Part shown: positions 11,102-24,600 of the stretch, piece by piece
How positions within the stretch are numbered: position 1 is the first letter of the stretch
How the letters are laid out: each line of letters starts with the position of its first letter
DNA from: Cyanoderma ruficeps
Lineage: Eukaryota; Chordata; Aves; Passeriformes; Timaliidae
DNA: 64,000 nucleotides
Direction: 5' to 3'
Assembly: GCA_008694505.1 (NCBI GenBank)
Contig: VZDJ01000594.1
Location: 13,104,026 to 13,168,025, forward strand
Notes under the pieces: generated by a model
What the model was told of the DNA's origin: nothing
The model's database searches: none
Seen by the model: only the letters and a program-made list of their open reading frames with translations
Position numbers and translations under genes: made by a program

Positions 11102-13829
11102 AGTTTATCCTCTGCACTTCTTTAAACTTATGCTGTGGTGGATCAGATGAGCTGTTCTGTGCCTGAGCAATTGCACAGACAAGAACGTGCACATAAAACA
11201 CACTCAGTAGGAAACCAGACTTCATAGCAAAAAAGGACAGCCTAGAGAAACAAACAAAAAAATCTTTTAGAAGAGCCCCATTTTCTAAAGGCTCCATTTT
11301 CTCTTCAAGCCCCAAAAGCTCCCTACCTCCTCCTTCATCCCTTTTAAATCAAAGCTGGACCTGGCAATATCTATGGCTCAATTTTATCTCCAGTGCCTGT
11401 GGTTCATTGTTCTTATATAAACCTTCAGCTTGTGGTCTATGAGAGACTTTGTTACAGAAGGGTTGGTAGCATTTTTGAGGAAGGAGCAGTGCTTCATTTG
11501 GGAAGAAAATAATGAAAAGTAAGAATGTCTTTTCTTTCTACAGAGCTGTGTCAATGGTCCATTGTAGCAAAAGGAAGTGTTTCTGTAAGGAAGAAGAAGA
11601 AAATCTGGGCTGTTCTAGATGTCTGAAAGCGTAGTAGGCAAATTTTGTCTGCTGCTGTTTTATTGCTGACTTAGTCTCTGCTGTGTAACTGCTAAGGGGG
11701 ACTTGCATTTTTTAGCCAGAACGGTCTCTTAGGCTAATTCTTATTTCTTCACTAATATGTTTTATTATAAAAGCTTTATTGTATCTGTTCATCTTATGCC
11801 TGTTTCATATCTCCATACCTTCAGTTGAAGGGAAGGGCAGAGTACACAATGTGAAGGAACAGCAAAGATGAAAAATCCACAAGTAGCGACCAAAAGATTT
11901 TGGCTGCAGTGGGTGGGGAGGGAAGGGTTGTCCTTGACAACTAATGTAGCCAAGCTTGGTATGTGTGAAAGCTACTTGCTTGCCTTTGAGTTCCACAAAG
12001 GAAATATCTGGTGTTTGAACTGAGAGGCACCCAAAACCATGCACCATGATTCAGCACCCTTTTTTTCCCTGTCTTTGAAGAGAACTGTAAGCTCTGAACA
12101 CAGATCATGCTGCTAAATGAGTTTGCTGTATGTGTATTATATTTGGTAGTGAACGCATTTCTATGAAGCTCAGCTGTGTTGTATTTATTCTGTTGAAAAA
12201 CAAAGGAATGCTGTGCCTTCCTAAGGAGTTAATCCCCTGCCTGTGACCCTGTGGTCTGCCTCAGAAGCTATAGTTAAAGCTCTGCCTTTAACCACATCCT
12301 CTGTGTGTTGTGTGTTGAGTTTGTGCTGCTTTGTGTTTCCTTCTCTCCTGATTGTTAGGAGAATAAAAGGTGAGAAGGAAGCCATTCGAGAGTTTGGCTA
12401 AGGAAGGGAAAATACAACATATCAGCCAGACCACCCAGTTGTCACGAACTTGGAAGGTGTCAAAACATAAGTTGAGGTTGCCATCATGGCAGACTTTTAA
12501 AAAATTGGAAATCCAATTCCATGTGTAGGGGGAAAACAATCTTAATGGTTAAAGTGTGTGATGGGATCTGAAAACTTTGAGTGTCAGACATCATAGCAGG
12601 ATGCATTCAATATGAATTTCTAAATAACGTCTGTCAAGTGCTGATGTCCTGATTTGAACCCTCAATGGTAGCTGAGAGGCAGCACAAGGTGTTTGCTGTG
12701 CACCCTCCCAGCATACAGGCACCCCCAGTGCCCCCACGACCTCTGTATGGTTGTTCTCTCTTTCTACTCTGGTTTGGAATTCTTCTTTGAACTTTAGTTC
12801 TCATTATTTTTGGACTTGTCACTTTGTTTGGAAAGATTTATTTCCACTGTTCCTTCTCTGTTCTTTCCTTGTCTCTTCTCCTCTGGATGCTTTTTTGGCA
12901 AGGCCTATTGCTATTTTTTATGACTTTGTGTACTGTTTCAAAACAGTAAAATGTTTTTGAAGCAAGATGATCCTGTGTTGCTGTGCTCATGCAGTAGCTC
13001 CTCCACCTCTGCTCCCTTTTGAAAGACTTGTGCTGTACTTCTGGTTTTCAGTGCTCATTAAGGAAACAAGACACTTCAAATTGTAAAACTAAAAAAATTT
13101 CCACTCTTCCATGTATCATGATGTTACCGAGTTTTTTACTTCCCTACATGACAGCAAGCCAGATGTCTTTTTGTGATCACATGCTTTTACTCACAGATAT
13201 GAGTAAAAAGGAGCTGTCCTGATACTTCTGCCAGGTGAAGTTGAATTTAGCTGAAGTTGCTGGTGTGAGAGGGACAGCTGGCCAGTGTGATTTCTGAATT
13301 GCCACTTCCTTTAGACACCAGGGCTAAGACTAAAATGTTTGTCTTTGTGTATTTTAGATCATGTTGTACCATCCTAGAAACAAGTGAACCAATTTCACTT
13401 GGAAGTTGGAAGCAAAGATCTAAATCTAATTTTAGTAGCTCAAAAAACATGCCAGTTTATAAATACACATGTAAACAGATTTGATTGGCTGAAATGGTTT
13501 TCCTTTAGTACTCCGGGGTGAGGCTTGTCCTGTGTCTGCAGACTCCTACAGAACTCTTGAAAACTCTTCACTTTATTCAGTACACTAAATGGTTCTGTAG
13601 ACATTTATTTCAAGATGATTTGAAGAAGTATCGCTGTGTACTTAACCAGTATAGCTTGAATGTTAATTTTATATGGAGATGGGCCACAAAGCTGAGTTTG
13701 GTGCTTATAATGGTGATAAAAGCAACTATTTTAGTTGTGTGTCTAGAGCTAATTCTTGTGCTTCTGAACTAATTTTTTTCTGAAATTGAGTTATTTTTAA
13801 AAATAGTCTATTTCTCTTTTCTGCCAGTC
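11102..13829. other. Unassigned non-coding DNA
   Basis: I see no gene or recognised repeat. There is a G/T-biased patch near 12300-12345 and otherwise ordinary AT-rich composition. The longest frames are about 84 codons and carry no known domain. Confidence 0.45.
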
Positions 13830-13862
13830 TTTTTTTTTTTTTTTTTTTTTNTTTTTTTTTTT
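13830..13862. repeat. Poly-T run with one ambiguous base
   Basis: There are 21 T, one N at 13851, then 11 T. It may be the A-tail of a minus-strand retroposed element or a plain homopolymer. I see no clear element body on either side. The true length is uncertain because of the N. Confidence 0.85.
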
Positions 13863-16452
13863 GCTTGTTTGGAGAATGCTTTTTGAGGTACTGAGGTTAC
13901 TACAAAACACTGCTCTGTGTTAAGGGCTTAATTGTTTGGATGGCCATAGAAAAACCCTTACAAGTAGATGTAAGTGCAGTCTGGCTGGCTGGTGGACTGA
14001 CAAGATGCTGGAAATACATATTCACAGCTTTCCAGAGATGTAGAATGGAATGTGAATAGAATGTGACTCTTCAAGGAGATTTGCAACAGCATTGTCCAGA
14101 AGGAGAGTAGCTTCCTGATTTGGACTTGTAATGACTATGAGTGAAGGACAGCTGAATTATCAGATTCAGGACCAAGAAAGATGTTAGGTCATAACACATA
14201 ACATGCAGTTATCTACAGAAAGCGTCATACAATCCCATCTGGGAAGATCTAATGTTTCTATCAAAGGTAACAATTTCTTGCATTTTTTCTGCTTGAAAGA
14301 TTTAAAAGAACTTTATTCCTCTCAGTTATCTAAACTTTCTCCACATTTTCCACCTGACAATTTCTTGTGACACAGTTTATCCCTATACCTTTCTCTAACT
14401 CAGTGCTGGCTGAAATGCTTCTTTTTCCCTCCTGATGAATGACTTAAATCTATTACTAAATAAAAGCTTCATTCCATTTTTAGTAAGCTATCTCCTGCAC
14501 CTGCTTCCTCTTTCTTGAAGAGCACAAGCCAGAACTGTACACTCAGGTGTGACAAGTATACAATCTAAGAAAAGGGGATTGTGAACAACTCAGGAGAAAA
14601 TGATGAATTCATCCCCTTTAGTTGGATAGGGACATCCCAAAATGAGAGCAACTCTGTCAGCAGTTGTAGTGCTGTAGCAATTTGAACCAGACCTATGTAC
14701 ACCTGCAAAAATAATTTGTCCAGCAGCCACTGGAGGGGTAATAAAGATTTTTTTTTTTTAATCCAGTCATTGGTAGAATGAATGGATATTGAGAAAGAAT
14801 CCCTTTCCTGTATTAAAAATAAGCATGTCTTGCTTCAGCTTCTGCAAGACACAAATGCCCCAATCATTTCCCCTTCCTTTCTGGAACTCAGAACACACTT
14901 TCAAGGGTAAAAAAAAGAAGTTCAAATTCTAGTGAGACCTGTGGAATGCTGCTCACAGTGAGTACTATACAGAGGGTCTTCAGGCAACCAGGAATTTCCT
15001 CTGGAAAGTGAAAAACAACTTTCATCTGAAGAAATAAATTTAAATAAGCTGAAGGTGAAAATGTTGGAGTTTGGAATGGGCTTTGTTAAAGGTCTATAGG
15101 GACAGAAGTGTGAGAGAGGAACTGCTGTCCTCTGTCAGCTGTTAAGGCATTCTCCTGTTATTTTGCCTTGTGGTGTGGAGTTTTTGGCTCAACCAGTTTC
15201 AAACACAAGGAAATGTCTCTATTCCCTTCATCAAATAGAAAATTTGCAGGCCTCAGACTGCAAATGGTGTGGCTGCCTGCAGTGGAAGTGCACGAGACCA
15301 GGCAGAGGCACAGTCTGCTATGCTGTGTGCTTTCCACACAGGACTGATGAATGTCGCTTGGGCACAAAGGACCCACAGCCAGAAGGGAACATCTGTGACT
15401 TTAGTCTCTCCACTGTATGAGCTAAAAATTTGAGGCTAAGTGCCCTCTTTAAGAACTTGTTTCTGTTGCAGAAGAGGTATAACTGGTCCTGAAGAAGGCT
15501 TGCACTTGTATGTCCTTGGTGGTTTGCCTCTGAACACCAGACAGATTGTCCTGATAGAATTGGCTTTCACCTGTCTGTGTGTCCCGCAAGGGAGAAAGGG
15601 GATGGCACATCATCATTCTCAAGTCTTCAAACATTCTCATGTGTTTGCAGCATGGAAAGTTGGCATGTGAACACTCTTAACTTAGTCAGCCCCAAAACAG
15701 CAAGATAGTGGGTGATTAGTGCAAATACTTTTTAAAAGGCTGCTATTTTATCAAAGATGCTTTGGAGAAGAAGAGGGTTTCCTGGGAAGAATGTTTTCTT
15801 GAGCATCAAATGCAAGTTATTTCCTGTTGTACTGTGTTTTGAGCTCTGTAGATTATGTGTGGGTTTGCCCTTTGCCCAAACAACCTTCAGCTGCTGCCCT
15901 CCATGCCCACCCTCTCCTCTAGTGTCCAGTACAGCATCTGCCATCCGGTTGCTGATCCTGCTTTAAACATCCTGCCTTTAGTTTATTTCTAATCATTTGC
16001 AGGGAGGAGGGGATCCTGTGTTTGGCAGTGCTTGTTTCAATTCTGTTTGATTTTGCTTAGCTCTCATAAAATTGATCCCGAAGGGCCCTGTCCATTGCAT
16101 CAGCTTGCTGCTTGCTTTCAGCTTCCATGCCTTTGCTTGCTTGCAGGCAGTCACCCAAGAGCAAAGTCAAACAAACTAGGCTACCAGGAGGCCAGCCAGA
16201 AGCTGTTCTTGCAAAAGAAATTTCACCCATCTTACCCAGAAAAGGGTGGGGAAAGAGACAAATTCTCTATTAAACTGCTGGCCAAGGGACGTCCTGAATA
16301 CTCCTGTCTCCCTTTTGAAACAAATATAAATAATTTATTTTTGTTATGGGGGTGGAGGGACCTGTTCTAGACACAAAAATTTTACTGCTTGTAGTTTCAA
16401 TCTAAACCTCAGCTGCCAGCATTTCAGGGCAATGTAACCGCCAAAGCAGAGG
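13863..16452. other. Unassigned non-coding DNA
   Basis: No recognised repeat or gene. A good polypyrimidine-AG string (CCTTTGCTTGCTTGCAG) lies at about 16129-16145. The sequence after it has an open frame to a stop near 16280, but no donor site or family match supports an exon. Confidence 0.4.
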
Positions 16453-16474
16453 ATAAATAAATAAATAAATAAAT
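16453..16474. repeat. (ATAA)n microsatellite
   Basis: A perfect run of about five and a half ATAA units. It contains overlapping AATAAA strings that should not be read as polyadenylation signals. Confidence 0.9.
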
Positions 16475-16570
16475 GACCACAACTTTAACAGTAAAGCTGT
16501 AAAACCGAAGCATTCATAAGTTAAAGAAAGCCAAATGTAAAGGTGTTAAAGGTGTTATGGTCAAGCTATA

Positions 16571-16704
16571 TTTTCTTCTTTTTTTGGGGTGGGGTTTTTT
16601 TTGGGGGGGGGGCTGTGGTGGGGTTTTTTGTTTGTTTGGGGTTTTGGTTTTCTTTTTTGTTGTTGTTTGGGGGTTTTTTTGTTTGTTTTTGGAGGGGTTT
16701 TGTG
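16571..16704 (+). repeat. Strand-asymmetric G/T tract with many G-runs
   Basis: About 134 bases of the plus strand consist almost wholly of G and T, with very few C and almost no A. They include G-runs at 16586-16589, 16591-16594, 16603-16612, 16620-16623, 16638-16641, 16669-16673 and 16694-16697. Several G-quadruplex choices exist on the plus strand. Three frames stay open here only because T/G text rarely makes stop codons without A; their Phe/Gly/Trp/Val/Leu translations are not proteins. Similar T/G-rich low-complexity stretches are common in bird assemblies. Confidence 0.9.
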
Positions 16705-17545
16705 CTATTGTTATACACTACCTCAGTCTTTACTTATTGAAGTAAGGTACACTGTCTCATTTGTATTTCTGTAACTTGTGGAGTTCTGCTCCTCTTCCAA
16801 TCTGGATAAATATTAACCAGGGAAGAAATTGGAGCAGAGAAGATGCTGTCTACCTGCATAAGTACAGTGCCACAAAGGTCTCCAGGAGCTGATGCCAGCA
16901 AGCCCTGCTCTGCTTTGGGCACACAAAGCAATAGCACAGTGTATGCATAAGAGCAGAGAGGGGATCGGAGCAGGCTCCTTGCGTGTTGAAGCTGCTGAAG
17001 AATTTAGTTGCCAAACACTGGCAAATTTTCTATTAAGCCTGTGTGATTTTTTCCTAACTTTACAACTTGACCATATTTATATATATTTTTGTTTTTCGCA
17101 CTAACGGTAAAAGTGCCATCTGTGAGACCACAGCAGTCCTTCTGTCAAATCTTACATTCCTATTCTAAGCAAAGGCGTTACAGTTTTTCAATAGAACTGT
17201 TGTTTATTTCTTTTTTTCACATGGACAAAAAGATGTCTTTCTCCAATTTTCCTTGGGAGTGGAACTGTTTTAGCTGAAACTTCAAATAAAATAATTCTGA
17301 AGCAGTATCATGGAAAACTTCAGGTTAAGCCATTTCAGTGTGATAGTTTTAAAAGCAATGATAAAACAGAGGCCTTTCTTCAAGAAAAAAATGTTGAATT
17401 CTATCTTTATTGCCTATGTTTACAGAGCATGAAGGGATAGAGTTTTTTAGGGAACCCCATGCAAATATTCCCATATTTGTTGTGGGAGTAACACCAATTT
17501 CACCTCAAATTCCACCACTGATTGGTATGGAAGGTAAAGAGAAAT

Positions 17546-17607
17546 ACAGAAATACAAAGGAGTCTGCATTTTATTAAAGTGTCTACCAGACCATCTAGAG
17601 CCCTCAA
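17546..17607 (+). repeat. Unknown diverged repeat, copy 1 of 2
   Basis: This segment shares roughly 60 aligned bases with 18790-18852 in the same orientation, including ATACAAAGGAG, CTGCATTT, ATTAAA and the 14-base string TCTACCAGACCAT-plus-flank. By eye only about eight to ten positions differ. It could be an internal piece of an old dispersed element or a local duplication. I do not recognise the family. Confidence 0.7.
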
Positions 17608-18789
17608 CTTCTTCAGAGGTATTGAGTACATTTAAATACAGACAACCTTGCCTGACACCAAGTGCAGGAAAGACTAAGGTCATATTCAGAAATCCTCAGT
17701 TCCCAGGAGACTCCAAAGGATGGTGTGAGGATGAGATGACCCAGACCCTCACTACTGACCTCAGCCGTGGCTTGGTGACCTTCATCAAGTTCTGTGAAAG
17801 CACTGAGCCTGAGCAATCCCTCTCAGCAACCCACAGCTCTACACAGTCCTGCCATCTCTGCTTGGAAAAATCTCTTGGCTTTGCTTCCTCAGAAACTTTT
17901 AGTAGCTCCACAGAGACTGTAACTCCAATGGTTCAAGTCAGCAAACCCACGCTGTTCATCCATCCCCAAACACATTGCTCATTTTGAGAAAGAAAATGGA
18001 ATTAAGAGCTTCCTTTAATATATGAATGCACTTTTTAAAAAGGAAAAATAAGGAAACAAGCATTTGAGGCAAGCTGAAAATATTTTTTTACTTTTATTGT
18101 CTCTGCTTGAATAAACCATTTAGACTAATATTACTCTTTTCAATATATTTATGAGTATGTTACTGCCATGGGCCATTTATGACACGGGAAGTGTGTGAGG
18201 GGCATATGCCTCAGAGCCCATTGCCTGTGGGGTCTTTGCTGCTTGGCCCAAAGAACAGGCTAATAGCCATATTTTCTTTGTCTTCGTTCTCATGGAAGGA
18301 GAAATTGGAGAATTTGAGGTGAAACATCTGGCTTGTTTTGGGTAAAAGTTATTTATCATTTCTTTCCCATTGGCTTTTGAATTTGTTTCCTTTATTTTCC
18401 CAAACTATTTCCCCTTTTTAGAGTAAGGCCTTATTTGAAGCCACTTGGATTTTTCTATCTGCCTTAACAAGACCTTGGACCAGGCACTAGTTACCAATAC
18501 GGATTTCTATCCACACCCCTTTGTAACTGTTCTTTTGTGGTCCCTAGTGGAAATGCCTTGTATATTTCCTGAATTGTTTGTTATATCCCTTCCTACTGCA
18601 TGTGAACATGTGTTTCCTTATTCATGAATGTTCTATTCATGCCGGCAACATCCTAGATAACGTACAACCATTTTTGGGAGTTTGGACGGGTCGTTTCCCC
18701 AGGTGACAAAGATCGTGGTGGACTGAGGGAAAAGGGCTGTGATGTTCATTTTAATGCCTTGCAGCACAGCTAGGGGTATGTCAGTTGTA
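17608..18789. other. Unassigned DNA between the two repeat copies
   Basis: The plus-strand frame at 17622-17987 (121 codons) spans a locally stop-poor stretch overlapping other frames on the minus strand. No family is recognised. It may belong to the same unknown element as the flanking repeats. Confidence 0.35.
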
Positions 18790-18852
18790 TACAGGAATAC
18801 AAAGGAGCCTGCATTTCATTAAACTCTCTACCAGACCATTAAGAGCTCAAAA
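18790..18852 (+). repeat. Unknown diverged repeat, copy 2 of 2
   Basis: Same orientation as the copy 1.24 kb upstream. Similarity fades on both sides (about ATACAGGAATAC on the left and AAGAGCTCAAAA on the right). The short shared length argues for two fragments of one dispersed family rather than a simple large duplication. Confidence 0.7.
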
Positions 18853-21483
18853 TATGCAAAAAATTATGTCTTCCAAACCTGCATGTGATCTAATACTTGA
18901 ACAAGTTCCCCAAGGATGTGCACTTGGCCCAAGTGACGAGGACAGCAGCATTACAGACTGAACTTCTTCCTTCCTAAACAGCAGGGTTTGGACAGAAATT
19001 TAACATTTAATACCAGCTCTACTGGCTGACAATCTCTGGCATGCAATGCGCCTACAAACCTAGGGCTGAAGAAATTTTTCTTTTGCTTCAAACAATGGCA
19101 TCCTCTACATATTAATAAAAATAAATCTTGCATGGCTGGTACTCAGAATGGCTTTCAACATCCAGTATTTCTACTGGAAGACACTGATTCTACTTAAACA
19201 CTAAGCTCCAGCCAAATTTGATTGAAATTTGCCTCGGCATTTGGTCAATAGTAAGGTGGATGGACACACTCTTAGGCATGTAGGTTCTGACCATACAAAG
19301 ATTCCTCTCTTTGGTGGGGAGAAGGAGTGCCAGAAAGCCTTGAAATATAGGTATTTCACTGGATAGATTTGAAACCCAGTGTTGCTGAGCCCATTTTGCG
19401 TCCTGCTCAAGTTTCCTATCTGCCGTGTGTACACACACCCTAACAACCCAGATTTTGTGGCAGCTCTGAGAATGGCTCAGCTGCAGGGCCTTTCACCTCT
19501 GCCCACCTGCCCTCCCTTCTTTATGAACCTGCAAAGCTGTCAATGCTATTTTAAGATATCTTCCTACTTGACTGTGTTTACATTAGTCGTCTCACAGTGT
19601 CTGAATCAATCTTAGGGTATAACCCTGCATTTATGCACTTACTTTTTTTGCTCCATCTGTGCACATTTTTATTTCTCTAATCTTACCCATTAGTCATGTT
19701 CCTTGTCTCCTCCTCCTGAACACCAAAATGAAGTGTCACTATAGTTTCTGGTTTCTGCCTATCTTTAAGGTAAGGACAATTTGGTCTAAATTAGTGGAAC
19801 TAACACTCAAAATCAGACTTGGTTGCTAAATCAGTTGTTAAAATTCTATTCTAGGAGGCCTTGTTCTCTCTGCTGGTTCACTCATGGTCTCCTTCTACCT
19901 ACTAAGAGTAGCTCTGAAGCCTTGAACCCCAATTCTCTGTCTCCAGTTTTTAGCCTTTTTCCTGTAATCCTCACCCACCTGGTGAGGACTTGGATACTTG
20001 TCTGATGTTATAAATCCATGTAGGGTCTCTGCTCAGCTGAACATGAAGCCTGCCTTCTTGTTCCTCTATGTAGTTAAGGAACCATTTCCTATCTGTGCTA
20101 GCCTCATTCAGGGGGGTAGCTTACATGACTTCTCTGGAGGTTTAAAGAACCAGAACAATCCTTTGCAACCTGTAAAGATTTACTCCTATAACAGACACAT
20201 TCCTGAAAGCTGCACTGGAACAAACAGCCAGTAGGAATACCTGCAGGTTTTTCCACTGTTCTCTATTGACAGGCTACCAATGTACAAAGAAAAGCAAATC
20301 ATTATGCACTTCAAAGTGAGTCAATTCAGTGGGAGTAAATATTTACAGAATATTCCGTCCCTTCTTCCTTGCCTGTCAGAATAACTGAAGCCTGGAGGAA
20401 ATTTCTAAAGCATGTGGAAATCTAGAAGTCAGGTCTATGTGGAAAGATCAGTTAACATTTTCACATAAGCCTTTGGTCTATTCACTAATTTCTTTGTGCA
20501 GACTGTAGGATTTCCCTGTCTTGCTCGGTTTTGACCCAGGTGTACCAGATGGCAATAATTGAACCCTAGGTTGTGGAAATTAATGTTTTTGTGGAAGGAG
20601 CTATCAACAGAAAGCAATGGCTAGAGCTGCCTTGCCAGCCACTGTGATAAGAAAGCCCTTTCTCTGCACAATGCTGTTTGGTTTCCTAGAGTGAGGCACT
20701 GAGGTAGGGCATCCTCAGGAGTGTTCATGATCATCTGGTTTTAGGAAAATGGCAATTTCCATCTTATTTCTCCCAATCAAGACATTTATTCTTAAATAAC
20801 TCCCCTCTTTCTTGGCTTTAAGTCCATCTGGTTTTGTTTCCTATGTTCAGAGGATCGTATAGGAGAAAGTGGGTGGTCATCCAGCTAGAAATAACACCAT
20901 GCTGTCACACCATCTGACTGTTTTCTGAGATCCTCCCAAGCATATTGCCCAAAAGTGACCTCCAGACTACTTATGTGGTAGTGGGGATTAAATGTTCAGA
21001 CAAAACGTGTGAGCAACAGATGAAGCTGTATCATAAGAAGCTGTTCTCCAAGGACATTCCTTCCTCCACTTGTCTCTTGAAGATCTGAAACAACATCTGG
21101 ACTAGGATTTCTTGTCACATGACTATAAACATGCTGACATTTGACTTCAGTTAATCGGTGACACATTCTGATTGCTCCTACCAGCTAAGGATTTTATTTA
21201 TGTTTAAGATTGTATTTATTGTCTATTAATAAAGTACTGCATAATAACTCAAACCACATTTATTGGGGCTGTTGCAATTATGTAACAGGCTATTATGCTT
21301 CTAATACATAGCTGGAACCACTCAATTACATATGAATTAAAGAAGTTTTCTAGTTTACTGGGAAGCCAGGAGTTATTAGCATGGATTTGTTGTTGGTAAC
21401 CAGAACAAACTCATGCTCTGGAAATTATGTTTTTCCTAGGTGACAGCTGCCCGCAATTTTGGCTCATCTTCTCCTTCTTGGCT
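18853..21483. other. Unassigned non-coding DNA
   Basis: A segment at about 19695-19768 has a pyrimidine-rich acceptor-like CTAATCTTACCCATTAG before it and AAG|GTAAGG after it, with one open frame of about 25 codons. This is too short to call an exon. Nothing else is recognised. Confidence 0.4.
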
Positions 21484-21632
21484 TGTACAGATCACCTGAA
21501 AAAGGAAAATGAGTAAAGGTAGAGGGTAGAGGCTGGGACAGGAGGCTGAGGAGACTGGCCCAAGATGACACAGCAGGAGGTGTGAGGTGCATGAACATGT
21601 GAACATAGATCTCCTGAAGTCGTACTCCCATT
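21484..21632 (+). mobile_element. MIR-like (core-SINE) fragment
   Basis: The stretch holds GGCTGAGGAGACTGGCCC and then CAAGATGACACAGCAGG, close to the MIR core (GTGACTTGCCCAAGGTCACACAGCTAG). A later part reads GAACATAGATCTCCTGAAGT followed by CGTACTCCCA, which tracks the MIR tail (GAACCCAGGTCTCTCTGACTCCAAAGCCC). Word order and spacing agree over about 100 bases, so this is a fairly good by-eye match to an ancient SINE. It is inactive and diverged. Confidence 0.62.
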
Positions 21633-24600
21633 TCACATTGCCTGGTAGTGAAGGTGGAAATCCTGTCCCTGCTGCTATTCCACACTCCAGGGGAATCTCT
21701 TAACTGCCTATCAAGCACTCTCCTGTGGTGGGGCAGTCTATTTTTACAAAAAAATCAAAAACTTTGAAAGGTCTTCTTTTTTTCTTTTTTTTTTTTCCAC
21801 CTTAATGTGGAAAGGGAACATTTATGACATCCCAGTTTCATGGGGCGGAAAGTTGCTTCTCTCTCTACCCTAGAGCAGATTGATAAAAGACTCATGATAG
21901 CAGTTGAATGCTGGGGGTGGGGAGGGTTGATCTGTGCAGTTGTGCATAATCCTTCTTATTTTTACAAGTCACTGGAGGTATTTGGTAGGGTCAATATGGT
22001 AAGAAATCTGGACCTGAAAGTGAAACACAGTGTCTGTCAGAGAGCCCAGATTTTAACTGGAAACTAAATTTCATTCTGGAGGAAGAGGAAAATACCACAC
22101 TTCTAATGAGATCCAGGGCATTCCAAAGAGCAGCCTGCAAGGAATATTTAAATAAAAAAAGTTCTGTTTAGAAAGACCTTTTGTAAATGATTCCTTGATA
22201 CTGTAGATAGATAAATGCACTTGAGCTCCTTCCTCACAAATGAGAAACCACATATAAAACATGCTGATCACTTAAAGTGAGTTGTTTTAACTTTAACCAA
22301 GAAAAGTTGATTATTATTTTTAAACTGCTCAGAGAAGTTAAGGTTTTCTTTTCTTAAATATTCAAAAGGGAATTATTTTTATATGAAAGTGCAAAGCAAG
22401 GGCCAAGTTAATTGTACATGAAAAAATTGAGTTTTCATTAGATGCTTTCAATTTAGAGACTAATTGAGGGGATGCTTTTTTGTTTGGATTTCTTTTTTCC
22501 AAGTTTAGATTTCTGCACCTTGAAATAATTCAGGCTATTCAAAACATAGTAAAAATGTTGGTACTTATAAATGAGCTCTTAGAAGTGGAACTGAGGATTT
22601 CATTTAGGTATTTTGCTCAAAACAGGTGAAACTGTGAGCTCAGATTTTGATCCTCAAATAGTCCTTTTGATGAGGACAGAGATTTTTTTGCGTTGTGCAT
22701 CGCAACAGCCAGAGGATGAGGGCCTAGGAAAAAAGGATGGTGGGTTCCTGCTGCTTCCAGCATGCAAGACCCTTGGTACAACCTGGGAAAAAGAGGAGGA
22801 TGCAGTGGTACTAAGAGGAACAAAGCCAGAGTTCACTATTTAAAAGACAAAAGGAGGCAGAAACAAGATTTTGCTTTTATATTTCACCAAGCATACTTAC
22901 ACATCTTAAGCAAGCTGAAAGTTCTTTTGTTTGAAGGATGGGGATGATATTCCTTCTTTTTTCCCTCTCTGTTATTCCTAACCTGTGGCCTTAGCTGATT
23001 TGCTCAATAGCAGAGCCTTGAAATCAGAGATCTCAGAAGAGAAATGATGGTATGTGAAAGGATTGCGGGCACCCCTGTGGTGTCCTCGTGTGGTAATTAA
23101 AACTAAGTCAGGGCTAAAGAGATTAGTAACCAAGTCCAAGAGAAAAAATTGGGGGAGGAAGAGTTAAAAATGTCCCTTTCATTCTCTTGTGTGAAAGTGC
23201 AAGGCTGATAAAATAAACAAATCTGTTGAAATCAGGCATTTCAAGCCAGCGACTGGTCATTCCAAACTCTGTAGGGAATAAGGGCAATACCTGCCTCCAT
23301 ACCCCACATCAAATCACACTTGGCTGTTTTTCAATTGGATTGTCCCTGAGTCCAATTTGAATGGGTTATCACTATGTGAAGGAGCATGGCACAACCCCAA
23401 ACCCCCTGAACTAACAGATCCACAGTAACTTCTTTTGCAGCTGAGTTGACTTTGTCTGCACTCTGGGTGTGGGGGCAGAAGGTTTAATAGAGGAGAGAAG
23501 ACAAAAAGAAATGATACGTGAAGAAACCATATTTTCGCTTTCCCTCCAGCATATATCAGTGGATAATGAAATTTTTCAACTGATTAGATGCCCCATTGGT
23601 TGGAAAATTTGGAAGCAATCATGCAATTATATCGCAAAACCTCAGAGTCATGTACATTCAGCCAAGTAGAGAAACCAACTATTAGCAAAAATAGAGAGAA
23701 GAAAAGAAAAAAGACTATTTATATTGCAATACTGGTCCTAAAAAATGGAAAAGAAAACACAATGGAAAAATTTCTGCAAACAATTAAAGGAGGGGGAGAA
23801 GGCTCACGATGGGTCTGGTGTTTCAGGATAAATATAGAATTCATAACATACTAAGAGCTGTTTTTAGTGGGCCTTAATTGAAACTACATTGCTTGCCCCT
23901 CTACTGCTGCATCCCGGTGCTGCAGTCCGTGAGAAAAAGAGGGACTGGTGACTTTCCTAGTAAGGGACTGATACATCTCACCAGAGAAAACAATGATTGG
24001 CAATGCTCATTGCAAGCACTTGGGGCACTTTTCTAAACAGGGGCATGGACTTGTGCTCCGCTCCATGCCACAATGTCTCTGCTTGTGACAGGCACTGTTC
24101 AGCCCCCATCCAGGAGCCATCATACACAGAGTTTCTCTAAATGAAAAAAAAATAGTTGCCTGAACTAATGCTTTTTTCTTTTTCTTTTACTACTAAGAGG
24201 GTTTCTTGCTCCTCTTCTGCACCCCAAATCACCTGGACAAGGACTCAGAAACACAATGTTTTCATTGGTAGGAAGATGGAATAATTTGGTTGGTGAAATC
24301 TGACCCTGCTGAAGTCTCAATAACACTGTTTTGGTTTTGGGGAATTAGAAACTGACTTCAGCATTTGCAGCCCCTGTCAACAGCCTCCCTCCTTTCCAGC
24401 TGCCCACATTCTATCAGGGTCTCTGGGGCTGCCCTTGCAGTGAAGGCTGAGGTGGCATCTACCAGGGAGCAGTGCACCAGTGCTGGAATGGTGTGAGTGT
24501 CAAGCAATCAGAGCAGGATCAGCAGCAACTGAAGAAGGGGCAGGTGTCTCCAGCATGTTCTGTAGCAAGCTGAGGACCACATCAACTTCTCAGAATGCAG

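Noticed and set aside
16146..16282. Possible exon after the CCTTTGCTTGCTTGCAG acceptor-like string
   Set aside because: No convincing donor or polyadenylation context and no protein family match. The nearby AATAAA strings belong to an ATAA microsatellite.
16543..16774. Three overlapping plus-strand frames of 61-65 codons rich in Phe, Gly, Trp and Val
   Set aside because: They translate the G/T tract. Lack of A removes stop codons, so the openness is a composition effect.
19695..19768. Short exon-like segment with AAG|GTAAGG donor
   Set aside because: Only about 74 bases, two of three frames are closed, and such pairs are frequent by chance.
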